64,000 nt of DNA from Aestuariivivens marinum (GTDB lineage Bacteria; Bacteroidota; Bacteroidia; Flavobacteriales; Flavobacteriaceae), in NCBI RefSeq assembly GCF_022662175.1, contig NZ_JAKMCR010000002.1, forward strand, positions 1-64,000. The letters are read 5' to 3'. Position numbers and translations under genes: made by a program. Position 1 is the stretch's first letter. Every line of letters starts with the position of its first letter. Shown here piece after piece: positions 34,359-44,424 of this stretch. Below the pieces are notes generated by a model. That model ran no database searches. It was not told the DNA's origin and saw only the letters and a list, made by a program, of their open reading frames with translations.

Positions 34359-37300
34359 TTATCGGTACAAGGTAAAATGCCCTACAAAGTCCCGATCGTC
34401 TTTATTGTCGTTTAGTTTTATTACATACCAATAATCACCTGTTGGCAATTCACGGCCATTATATTTACCATCCCAGGTATCATTTACCCGTAACCTGGCC
34501 ACAATACGTCCATAACGGTCATAGATGTCTACGGTTAAATCCTTATAGCTGTCCTTACCGCATCCAGGACCCCACTGGCCTCCTGTATTTGGAGTGAAAT
34601 AGTTAGGTATACAGAGGTCCACAAATTCAAAATACCCTGAGGCCTCTGCGGTACAGCCATTACTATCGGTTACAACTACTGTGTAGTTTCCAGTTTCGTA
34701 AATCTGGAATGTATTGGTGCTTCCAGTGGACTCTCCGTTAAATGTAAATTCGTAATCACCGGTTCCTCCTGTTGCGATAGCAACGATTTCATTAATATTG
34801 GTGCTTTCCACAAGAACGACCTCCAAAGGCTCGTATGCTGGTATATCAAACAGATCAGTCTGTTGTATGCAGCCATTGGTATGTCTAACGTCTATATAAT
34901 GACCCATACCTGCAGGTACATCGGTAAAGACATTACTCACCTGATAAGGACCTCCATTTAATGAATAATCTACATCGGATAGATTGGTTATGCTATCGTC
35001 AATAGTTACCGTAACTATGTTGGTTGATGAATTATTGGCACAACCCAACTCAACAATTATTTCAGGGTTAATTCTTACTGATTCTGGAAATGTTATGTTC
35101 CATTCTGATTCACAACCTTGGGCATCACGTACATATACGGTATGGTCGCCACCTGCCAAGCCAACAAAATCAAATTGGGTTTGTGTAGCTCCACCAGTAG
35201 TATAAGTGCCATTTATATCGTCTAAAGCTACACTATATGGTAAACTTCCTCCTGAAATATCTATACTGAATTCACCATCCATGTCGCCTTCACAAACTTC
35301 GGGTAATATAGAGTTTGGTACTATGCTCAATATTACAGGAGCTGCCTCTACAATTTCAATATCTTCAAGTAATATATAACAACCCAATTCATCTTGAACA
35401 ATAATATCATAAAACCCTGGTGAAAGTTCATCAAAAATAGCTTCATCAAAGAACTGATCCAATCGGGGTGTTATGGCATACTTAATAATGCCTGTACCAC
35501 CTGAGGCGATGACTTCAATAATACCATCATTTTCCCCATTACAGGTAATATCGGTTACCGTATATTGTGCCACCAACGGTTCAGATGGTTCGGTGATTAT
35601 TACAGTGGCCGAAGTTACTTCACAATCTATGCTTTCCACATGTACTTGATAAGTTCCTATTGGCAAATCTGTAAAGACCCCTGGACTATTTTGTGTAGCA
35701 CCAAGAATGTCATTTCCACCACCATCTTGAAGTGTATATAAATAATTGCCTAAACCGCCCTGTGCCTCGGCAACAATTACTCCAGTAGAATCTCCAGCAC
35801 AGTTAACAGTAGCATTGGTAGTATCTAAATTCACGGTTAATGGCTCCAAAGGCTCAATGGTTATTTCATTAGATACAACAGCTATACAACCGTTGGCATC
35901 CCTAACGTAATAAGCATAGGTACCAGCAGGAACAGAGAATGTGGTTGATGTTGTAAACGAACCCAAAACACTTGTAAATGATGCAGAGTCACTATAGTCA
36001 TAAGTTCCTGTGCCTCCAGTAGCACTCAATGTTAGTGTGGTATCGTTTAAACAGGTCTGTGTGGTTGCCGTTACCAAAGAGGCTATTATTTGAGTCGGTT
36101 CATCGATGATTAGGTCTGGTGTGGTAAACGAACAGTTATAACCATCCGTAACGGTCACATTATATGTTCCCGCCCCTAAACCATTAAATATTGGTGATGT
36201 TTGAGGCCCAGATGAACTTACAGTTGGAGCGAGCATATTCAATGTGTAACTGTAATTGCTACCTTGTCCTCCTGTTACATTACTAACCGTAATGGTTGCA
36301 TTAGTATCTCCAAAACAGCTTAATAATGTTGGTGTGGCTGTTATTGTAGCATCGATAGGTGTCGGTAAATTAAGTGTTATATTTTCTGAAACGATACAGC
36401 CGCCAGCATCCATAACGTTAACCGTATAAGACCCAGCTGAAAGTTCTGTAAAAGTTCCATTTGATGAATAGTTTACCGTTGCAGCACCTGTTAATTCATA
36501 TTGGTAACCACCCCATCCGTCACTTGCTACAGCAGTAATTGTGCCTTGATTATCATTACAGGTAACATTGGACGTTTCGGTAACCGAAAGCATTAATGCA
36601 GACACTGGTGATGCTATAGTTACCATATTTGATGTTGTTGAACAGAATGGACTAGCTGTTTCTGTAATTTCAATATAATAATTACCCGCAGCCATACCAT
36701 TAACTACTTGGGGATTAGTTGAGGTGTTACCCGCCAAAATTCCACTTATAGATATTCCTGAACTATCAAAAACTTCATAATTATAGTTACCAGAATAACC
36801 AATTATAGTAAATTCGAATGCACCATTATTGTCACCGAAACAAGTTACTGGCGTAGTTGCATTAGCAATAACTTCTATAGTGTCAAATGGAGCGATTGTT
36901 AATGCTGGAGTAGCTATACTACAACCAGTATCTAAATCATTAACTTGGAAATAGTAGGTGCCTGGATCAGTAATAGCAAAAATATTCGATGCTTGAAGCG
37001 TACCACTAGGTAATAGTTGATAATTAAAATTACCAGAACCTCCAGTAACAGCTATTGAAACTGTACCTGTATTATTACAATCTATTGGCGTGGCTATAGC
37101 TACAGAAGCCATAGTCAATGCAGGTAGCGGGTTAATGTTTACAGAATTTGATGCGATACAACCGTTATCATCCCTTACGTAGATAGTAATGGTTTGAACA
37201 CTGCCGGCATCTATAATATCAAAAGTATTCGTCGTAAAATAGTTAGTACCATCTATACTGTAAGTGAATGGAGCAGTTCCTCCACTTTCAACTATGGTAA

Positions 37301-40300
37301 GCGTTGACGTGTTTACTGAGTTATCTGGTGCACATGCAAAATCGGTTGCAGATCCTGAAACCACTAATAACAATGGTTCCCCTATAACAACAGGCTCTGT
37401 TTCACTACAATTTCTACCTGAAGTAACAGTAATATCATAATTTCCAGCTGGTAATCCTGTAAATATATTTGAACTTTGTGGTCCAACTAATACAGGACCA
37501 GAAGTAATCTCATAAGTATATGGTGGATTATCGTTACTTGCTGGCAAGTTTACGGTAATAGTCCCATCATTACCACCATTACAACTCACGTTTGTTGCTA
37601 TAGGTGTAAACACTACTGGAGTTGCTGCATCCAAGGTTATATCTACTTGGTCAGTACATGCTGAAGTAGCGTCTTCTATAGTAATGGTATAAACACCACT
37701 TGGCAGGCTATTAAATACATTTGATGCTTGAGGACCTACCAACACAGGTCCAGAGGTAATTTCATAAGTGTAATTTCCAGAGCCACCATAACCTGTTGCC
37801 GTAATAATACCGTCATTATTTGTACATGAAGGTAATGCGGTTACTTGAGCATTAATTTGAATAGGCGGATAGATAGTAATTGTATCGGTTGCCGTACACC
37901 CATTGCCATCTCTTATCGTTACGGTATAGGTACCTGGAGCTGAAACTATAAAAGTAGCGCTTGATTGGAAATTCACGCCATCAATACTGTAAGTAACAGG
38001 TGCTGCTTCTCCACCGCCAGGTGTAGCAGTAAATGTGTATGAACTACCGTCAGAAGTACATTGATCATCTGCAATAGCAGGCAATATCACTGTTGGTGTG
38101 GGATCTGTCGCAATAGTCACATCAAGCGGTACTGCAATATTACATCCGTTTGAATCACGAACATAAACATCCCAATCCAAACTAACACCAGCATCTAAGA
38201 ATGCTAGATTACTTGTGTTCCAATCTCCTGCATTGGGTAAAACACTATCAACGACGAAAGCGTATTCATAAGGCGGTGTACCTCCACTAGCATTTACTGC
38301 TACTTGAGCATTTTGGTTACAGTTGGCATTTGTATTAACGACTTCGGCAAGTATTAATTCTGTTGGTTCTGTTATCTGGAAATTTACAATAGCAGTACAT
38401 TGTGTTGACCCCAAATCAGTTTCAGAAACTAACAAATAGTAATCCCCTGGGGCTAATCCAGATACATTGTTACTGTAATCGGCTCCTGTTAAACCAGCAA
38501 CATTCCCAATTATTCCTGTAGTCATATTGGTCAAATTTTCAAATACTTCCCAAGACAAGTCTGTTCCATCATAACCTGAAACAGTAAAATCAAAACTACC
38601 ATTATTTAAAGCAGGTAATTCATAACAGGTAACATTTGTAGGTGTTCCAGCTACTTCTATGGATGATGGACTTGGAACTGCTGGCACTTCCTCTATATAA
38701 GTACATCCTGTACTAGTGTCTAATACTTCAAAAACATAGCTTACATCGAACATTAAACCAGAAAATTGGTGATTCCTTTCACTAGGAGAAACATTAGAGG
38801 TTGGTAAACCGTTAGGTGAAACCCCATCGGTTGGATTAAAAATCGTTGTACCATCATAAATGCGTATCCTAAATGGTCCTGTACCATTAACTATTTCAAC
38901 ATTATATTCTACTCCTGCAATACAGGTTCCTCCTGCACTAGTAGTAATATCCAGATTATCAACATCAGAAGCCACTAAATAAGGACCAAAATTATACTCA
39001 CAACCATTACGATCTATGATTCTTAGATAGTAATTACCGAAATCCAAGTCATTAAAAGTGACATTATCATTTGATGTAGGCCCAAACGGATTGGTTGAAG
39101 ATGTAGCAGCTATAGCTCCAGAACTATTTAAAAGCGTATAGGTATAATTAAGTGTTCCTCCTGTTACATTAAGAATTTGTATAGCTCCAAGTACATTACC
39201 TCCTACACCGCATGTAATGGGTGTAATTATTTCTGATCCCAGTGTTATAATACTTGGTTCATTAATAGTTACCGAACCATTAAACACACAATTATTAGAA
39301 TCCTGTACAATATAGTTGTATGACCCAGCAGCTAAACCACCATATATAGTCTGTGAAGTAAATCCAGAACCATTAAAACTTACTACGTAAGGAGGCGTCC
39401 CCACTGTTTCATTAATATCAATGGTTACAATACCACTGGAATCTCCGCTACAGAAAACATCAGTGGCAGTAGTTGTAGCTGAAGGATTTGTAATTGGTTG
39501 GATTGTCACCACATTTGTTAAAGCGATACAGCCCAAAACATCAGTAACTCTATATTGGTAATTCCCTGTTTGCGCATTATTGTAGGTGTATATTGGGTTT
39601 CCTGTTACTGTAAACGCACCGCCATTAAACGATACTTCATAATTATATGGACCTGTACCACCAGAAACCGTAATATCAACTTGAGCTTCAGGGTTAATGG
39701 TACAATCCAATCCTTTTAACAAACTAGCCGAGGCTGTTAATTGATCAGAGATAGTTTCTGTTGGTAAGTTAAAAATACAACCGTAGGAATCCCTTACTAT
39801 AATATCATAAATCCCTGGTGTTAAGTTTGAAAAAATTGGACTCGTTTGGAATACACTTCCATTAATACTATATTCATATGGTGGATTCCCTCCTGAAGCA
39901 CTCACTTCAAGAGAAGAGGCATTCGTCCCATCAAAACAGTAATCGGCATTGATTATCGTTGCCGTTGGATTACTTGGTGTACTTAAATTGAAAGTCGTTG
40001 TAACAGCGCAACCATTGGCATCGGTAACCGTAACCGTATAAGTTCCTGTTTGTGTAAGTCCTCCAAACGTATTACTGCCTTGAGGGCCTAATACAGAACT
40101 ATCTGGTTGTTCTAGTTCATAACTATAGCCACCCCAACCACCTGATGCAGTAATTGTTACACTACCATCAGCATTACAAGTAATTGGCGATTCTGTAGTA
40201 GAAACTGTTAATGCGGTTGGTGGTCCGCTTATGGTTACCGTATCGGTTGCTGTACAGTTAGTGGCTGTATCTGTAATGACTATTGTATAGCTACCTGAAG

Positions 40301-43300
40301 CCAATCCGTTTAAACTAATTGGTGAAGCTCCTGCTATTGAAGCCCCTCCATTTAAGGTATAGGTAAATCCTGAACTTCCCGAAACTGTAAATTGGGCAGT
40401 ACCATCTGAAGCACCAAAACAAGTAACATTACTTAAAGCTTGTCCCACTACTGTTAACACAGGTAATGAATTGATGGTAAAGCTTTCACTATAAGTACAA
40501 TCGTTGGCATCCCTTACTTGGAAGGTATAAGTGCCTGGTGCCAATCCTGTAAATACATTTGAGGATTGATAAGCCGTTGTCGATCCAGAAGGTGCAATGA
40601 TTTGGTACTCCAAAGGCGCTGTACCACCGGTAGTACTGATAATAGTAACATCGGAAGTGTTTGTAGGACACGTTAATGGTGTACTACTAAAGTCCATGTC
40701 GGTTGGCGGATCCAGGGCATCAATTGTAATAGGTGCCAATGCTGAAGAACATCCACTTGCATCTCTTATAGTAACAGTATAAGTACCATTGGTTAATCCT
40801 GAGAACGTATTTCCAGATTGAAAATTCACGCCATCGATACTGTATTCATAAGGCGACGTTCCTCCTGTGACTCCGGAAACTGTTATAACACCATTGGTTA
40901 TACACGTAAAAGGAGAGGTTAAAGTCGCGGTTCCTGTTATTGGGGCTTGCGCAGTTATCGTTATCGTTTGTGCTACAGTGGCACATACATCGGCATCATA
41001 AGTATATTGTACAACGACATCATAACTACCTGCCGATAATCCATTAAACACAGGTGAACTCACAAAGGTAGTTCCTCCGTCAATACTGTACATTAAGCTA
41101 TTGCCATTGGCATTGGTCACATTAACAGATATTGAACCACTATTGGGATCGTCAGCACATAAAATATTGGTTTGACTTATGTTGAATTCTGGGGGTAAAA
41201 TACCATCAACAGTAATTGACGTAGAAGCTTCACACCCATTAAAATCTAAAACAGTAATGTTATACGTTCCAGCAGTTGTAACCACATATTCAGGATAGTC
41301 TTGTGAAACTGTCATACTATTAATAAAATAGTTATATGGTAGTGTTCCTCCAACAGGATAAATGGTTATTTCTCCATCAGTACAGGTTAAAGGTTGTGTT
41401 AATGCTGCTGTTACTGATATTACAGGAGTATCTATAATATCAATATTACCTGTAAAAACACAACCATCATCTGTAGATACATTATAAGTGTAAGTGCCTG
41501 AATTTAAATTTGAAAAGGTGTAATCACTAGCGTTGATTGGCCCAATGCTATTTATTAAAGTGCTTCCTGATGATAGACTGTAATAATATTGTGGAAGTGC
41601 GTCGTTAACTTGCAACTGAATGCTGCCTTTATCACCATTACAATCTGGTTGTGTGACCACAGTGGTTAGGTTCGCATCACGAAGTCTAACATATATACTA
41701 GGGGTTTGGAATGTACATGGAAACGAATTGGCTACAGTTTGTTGTATATAAACGGTATAATAGCCAGGTGTATTTATGGAAAAAGTGTTGGACGCTTGGT
41801 AAGGTCCATTAGGATCTAAGCTATATTCATAGCCTGAAGGCACCCCACCAACAGTTACACTACCGGGACTAGTACAAATAATATCTTCAGCCGATATGGT
41901 TGGATTTAATAAGTTTTGGTATACATTAAAATAGAAAATACTAAAACATCCACCAGGATAAGTAATTACAAGTCTAAACTCTCCTGCTGCATTTGCTACA
42001 TAATCGGGTCCTGTCCCAACTTGGTTCCATGTACAGGCATCATTTTCGTTAGCACAATCATCAATTGTCATTGCAGGACAACTATTTTCATCCAATTGCT
42101 CCCATACAATTGAAGCTGCATCGCTAATCCCTGTGTTTATTGTTCTGTTTTCATTTGCACCACATAAGAAAATATATGGCAATTGCTTCCCATCATTTGG
42201 GCAAGTAACCACTTGATCAGCATACGGAATAACGGGATTGTTTTGTGTAGTTCCGTATAGGGATACAGTTATAGCTTCCTCAATCGAAATACAGGTAGAT
42301 GATGTAGTATTAGTTACATAGTAAGTTCCAACGGCAGTTGCTGTATAGGTTTGACCAGTTCCTATTACAGGTGTTCCTGTTGGACTTGTTGACCAAGAAT
42401 AACTATCATACCCAGAAGCAGCGGTTAAAACAACACTACTTCCACACAATATTTCAGTTCTAGTAAAATCACAATTGGATATGTCTACAATAAAGTTTGT
42501 AGACCCTGGAACACCTAAACACTCCTCAGTAGCAAAGCTACCTTCCTCCTCAATTATAGTTGGATTAATTACCCCTCTATAGGTAGCGAAAGCCTGATTC
42601 TTTATTTCATTCGAACAAGCCTGACTTAAGTCATAGCAGTTAGGTACCACCTGAACTGCTAAACGAATAACATAAGAGGGATCGTTTACTTCAACAGATC
42701 CGTCTGGTATACTGAAAATCAACGTTCGGGTATCAGGATCCCAAGACTGTAACATAGCTCCACCTGCATTAGATAAATCAATATCGGTATTGGGGTCAAA
42801 TACAATGTTGTCTGGTAGTACATCTTTTATAGTAAACTCAGTAACATTATCGTTTCCAACACTCTGGTAGGTTATTTCATAAAATAATTGGTCTCCCAAA
42901 TACACATCACCACCATCAATATCATCTCCAGCAGTATCTAAAACCACTTTGGTCAAATCAATATCTGGAGCGATGATGTCTACGGCAAAAGCTCCTAAAA
43001 AAGTAAAAATGGGATCAGCTTGTCCCTTTGCCACTTGCAATCTAAAGTCTGCAGAAGTATTACCATTCTTGATAAATTCTGGTTCAGAATTAATAATTTC
43101 CAAAAATCCAGTATCATAGCCCAAAGTGTTAGAACTATAAGGAACCCTTGGATGTGATACACCATTTTCATTTTCAATTACCGAACCAAAAAACTTATTA
43201 GCCGATCTTAATGGTGTGGTAACTTCTTTACCATTAATTTCTAACTTTGTGGCACGTTTAGTCCTATCACCATCCAATGCAGCATATGCAAACTGTAAAT

Positions 43301-44057
43301 CAATATTTCCAGCAGGAGGAGTAGCAAAACCTGTTACAGGAACGGTTTCTTGGTGGCCATCATATATGTGACTAAAACCATCAAAAATATTAAATGATTT
43401 TGTGTGTAGATTAGGATCTTCATAAATAACGATTAGAGTCCACCCTGCCGATAAACCCGTAGAATGATTAAATCCTAAACTAGAAGTGACATTAGCAACA
43501 GCATAAGTTCCTTCAATATCAGTTAAAGCTGACAATAAATCGGTTACTTCTGCATAACATGCGTAAGGTGTATTGCTTGGTTCGCCAGTTTCAGCTGGAA
43601 TTGGAGATACAATAGCATCATAAACTATTTCTCCAGTAATATCAACATAAGTAGTGCTTCCTGGTAACTTAAATTTTACTTTATCAATATCTGCCCTGCT
43701 ACCACTTTGCAATATAGCCCCCCAATACAACCCAGCATAAGCAACTCTGTAACACGTTGTTGCACTACCATCTGGCTGAAGATGCAAAGACAAATCGGCA
43801 CTACTAGAACTATAGGTAGAAGCATCACTATCGATGTCAATATACTGCATTGAAATATCTTGATTGTCCCTATTAAGATCATTAAAATCAAGATTGTTTT
43901 CACCTAATATTGTATTACCTACAACAAGCATGCTTCCCTTTACTTCAACATTTCTCCTTAAGGAAAAAGGCTTGTAAGATTGTGCTATACCCGAAAAGCC
44001 CAGTAGCAAAAAGCAGAAAGAAGCAAGAATAGTTTTTACATAAGTAGTTTTTTTCAT
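34359..44057 (-). CDS. Giant SprB-repeat surface adhesin with type B T9SS sorting domain
   Basis: 3,232 residues. A signal peptide (ends FSGIAQ) is followed by a unique N-terminal domain (about 25-370, NVEVKGSMLVVGNTILGENN onward), a DUF11-like module (about 370-505, LGDQLFYEITYQSVGN), an Ig-like stretch, and then several dozen SprB-type repeats from about 800 to 3100. Typical cores are CFGDTNATITVSNVTGGQ, CNGGNDGTITV and SGGTGPYNYE, each ending in the L-x-x-G-x-Y-x-V-x-V-x-D-x-x-G-C pattern. The C-terminal ~85 residues are a type B sorting domain (NYFTPNTGGQWGPGC, DIYDRYGRIVARL, LPTGDYWYVIKL). SprB of Flavobacterium johnsoniae is the mobile gliding adhesin, and repeat content and size fit that role. 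The next gene is a PorP/SprF partner. Confidence 0.93.
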   Translation of the reverse strand: MKKTTYVKTILASFCFLLLGFSGIAQSYKPFSLRRNVEVKGSMLVVGNTILGENNLDFNDLNRDNQDISMQYIDIDSDASTYSSSSADLSLHLQPDGSATTCYRVAYAGLYWGAILQSGSRADIDKVKFKLPGSTTYVDITGEIVYDAIVSPIPAETGEPSNTPYACYAEVTDLLSALTDIEGTYAVANVTSSLGFNHSTGLSAGWTLIVIYEDPNLHTKSFNIFDGFSHIYDGHQETVPVTGFATPPAGNIDLQFAYAALDGDRTKRATKLEINGKEVTTPLRSANKFFGSVIENENGVSHPRVPYSSNTLGYDTGFLEIINSEPEFIKNGNTSADFRLQVAKGQADPIFTFLGAFAVDIIAPDIDLTKVVLDTAGDDIDGGDVYLGDQLFYEITYQSVGNDNVTEFTIKDVLPDNIVFDPNTDIDLSNAGGAMLQSWDPDTRTLIFSIPDGSVEVNDPSYVIRLAVQVVPNCYDLSQACSNEIKNQAFATYRGVINPTIIEEEGSFATEECLGVPGSTNFIVDISNCDFTRTEILCGSSVVLTAASGYDSYSWSTSPTGTPVIGTGQTYTATAVGTYYVTNTTSSTCISIEEAITVSLYGTTQNNPVIPYADQVVTCPNDGKQLPYIFLCGANENRTINTGISDAASIVWEQLDENSCPAMTIDDCANENDACTWNQVGTGPDYVANAAGEFRLVITYPGGCFSIFYFNVYQNLLNPTISAEDIICTSPGSVTVGGVPSGYEYSLDPNGPYQASNTFSINTPGYYTVYIQQTVANSFPCTFQTPSIYVRLRDANLTTVVTQPDCNGDKGSIQLQVNDALPQYYYSLSSGSTLINSIGPINASDYTFSNLNSGTYTYNVSTDDGCVFTGNIDIIDTPVISVTAALTQPLTCTDGEITIYPVGGTLPYNYFINSMTVSQDYPEYVVTTAGTYNITVLDFNGCEASTSITVDGILPPEFNISQTNILCADDPNSGSISVNVTNANGNSLMYSIDGGTTFVSSPVFNGLSAGSYDVVVQYTYDADVCATVAQTITITAQAPITGTATLTSPFTCITNGVITVSGVTGGTSPYEYSIDGVNFQSGNTFSGLTNGTYTVTIRDASGCSSALAPITIDALDPPTDMDFSSTPLTCPTNTSDVTIISTTGGTAPLEYQIIAPSGSTTAYQSSNVFTGLAPGTYTFQVRDANDCTYSESFTINSLPVLTVVGQALSNVTCFGASDGTAQFTVSGSSGFTYTLNGGASIAGASPISLNGLASGSYTIVITDTATNCTATDTVTISGPPTALTVSTTESPITCNADGSVTITASGGWGGYSYELEQPDSSVLGPQGSNTFGGLTQTGTYTVTVTDANGCAVTTTFNLSTPSNPTATIINADYCFDGTNASSLEVSASGGNPPYEYSINGSVFQTSPIFSNLTPGIYDIIVRDSYGCIFNLPTETISDQLTASASLLKGLDCTINPEAQVDITVSGGTGPYNYEVSFNGGAFTVTGNPIYTYNNAQTGNYQYRVTDVLGCIALTNVVTIQPITNPSATTTATDVFCSGDSSGIVTIDINETVGTPPYVVSFNGSGFTSQTIYGGLAAGSYNYIVQDSNNCVFNGSVTINEPSIITLGSEIITPITCGVGGNVLGAIQILNVTGGTLNYTYTLLNSSGAIAATSSTNPFGPTSNDNVTFNDLDFGNYYLRIIDRNGCEYNFGPYLVASDVDNLDITTSAGGTCIAGVEYNVEIVNGTGPFRIRIYDGTTIFNPTDGVSPNGLPTSNVSPSERNHQFSGLMFDVSYVFEVLDTSTGCTYIEEVPAVPSPSSIEVAGTPTNVTCYELPALNNGSFDFTVSGYDGTDLSWEVFENLTNMTTGIIGNVAGLTGADYSNNVSGLAPGDYYLLVSETDLGSTQCTAIVNFQITEPTELILAEVVNTNANCNQNAQVAVNASGGTPPYEYAFVVDSVLPNAGDWNTSNLAFLDAGVSLDWDVYVRDSNGCNIAVPLDVTIATDPTPTVILPAIADDQCTSDGSSYTFTATPGGGEAAPVTYSIDGVNFQSSATFIVSAPGTYTVTIRDGNGCTATDTITIYPPIQINAQVTALPSCTNNDGIITATGYGGSGNYTYEITSGPVLVGPQASNVFNSLPSGVYTITIEDATSACTDQVDITLDAATPVVFTPIATNVSCNGGNDGTITVNLPASNDNPPYTYEITSGPVLVGPQSSNIFTGLPAGNYDITVTSGRNCSETEPVVIGEPLLLVVSGSATDFACAPDNSVNTSTLTIVESGGTAPFTYSIDGTNYFTTNTFDIIDAGSVQTITIYVRDDNGCIASNSVNINPLPALTMASVAIATPIDCNNTGTVSIAVTGGSGNFNYQLLPSGTLQASNIFAITDPGTYYFQVNDLDTGCSIATPALTIAPFDTIEVIANATTPVTCFGDNNGAFEFTIIGYSGNYNYEVFDSSGISISGILAGNTSTNPQVVNGMAAGNYYIEITETASPFCSTTSNMVTIASPVSALMLSVTETSNVTCNDNQGTITAVASDGWGGYQYELTGAATVNYSSNGTFTELSAGSYTVNVMDAGGCIVSENITLNLPTPIDATITATPTLLSCFGDTNATITVSNVTGGQGSNYSYTLNMLAPTVSSSGPQTSPIFNGLGAGTYNVTVTDGYNCSFTTPDLIIDEPTQIIASLVTATTQTCLNDTTLTLSATGGTGTYDYSDSASFTSVLGSFTTSTTFSVPAGTYAYYVRDANGCIAVVSNEITIEPLEPLTVNLDTTNATVNCAGDSTGVIVAEAQGGLGNYLYTLQDGGGNDILGATQNSPGVFTDLPIGTYQVHVESIDCEVTSATVIITEPSEPLVAQYTVTDITCNGENDGIIEVIASGGTGIIKYAITPRLDQFFDEAIFDELSPGFYDIIVQDELGCYILLEDIEIVEAAPVILSIVPNSILPEVCEGDMDGEFSIDISGGSLPYSVALDDINGTYTTGGATQTQFDFVGLAGGDHTVYVRDAQGCESEWNITFPESVRINPEIIVELGCANNSSTNIVTVTIDDSITNLSDVDYSLNGGPYQVSNVFTDVPAGMGHYIDVRHTNGCIQQTDLFDIPAYEPLEVVLVESTNINEIVAIATGGTGDYEFTFNGESTGSTNTFQIYETGNYTVVVTDSNGCTAEASGYFEFVDLCIPNYFTPNTGGQWGPGCGKDSYKDLTVDIYDRYGRIVARLRVNDTWDGKYNGRELPTGDYWYVIKLNDNKDDRDFVGHFTLYR

Positions 44058-44424
44058 GGTTGCCGATATTTTCTCATAACTTTTAACTGGGGAAATTAAA
44101 AGTCTTGTTTTTTAGTGTTTAAACATTAATATGTAGTTGAAATCATATAATTAAAAACTTTCATCTATTATTTATGCTTTTAAACGGAGTAAATATCGTA
44201 AATTTTTTTGGAACAATTATAAAATTAATTGAAAAAAGTGCTTTTTATCGATGTTTTTTTTACATTAATCAAGTATTATATAATTTAAAGTAGTCTTTTT
44301 ATTACATTTTATATAATATATAAAAAGTTTTGTGTTATAGAAAGTAAGAAATCTAAAAAAATACATAGAAATGAAAATGAGTTCAAAAATTTAAAATTAA
44401 TTTGTACCCGTATTTTAAATACTT
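44058..44424. other. Intergenic region upstream of the giant adhesin, 367 bp
   Basis: AT-rich, with long T runs. It includes a TGTTTAAACA palindrome (44116-44125) and one ATCGAT (44247-44252) about 190 bp before the adhesin start. No standard TAnnTTTG element was found on the minus strand, so the adhesin promoter is not located. No gene or RNA recognised. Confidence 0.5.
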
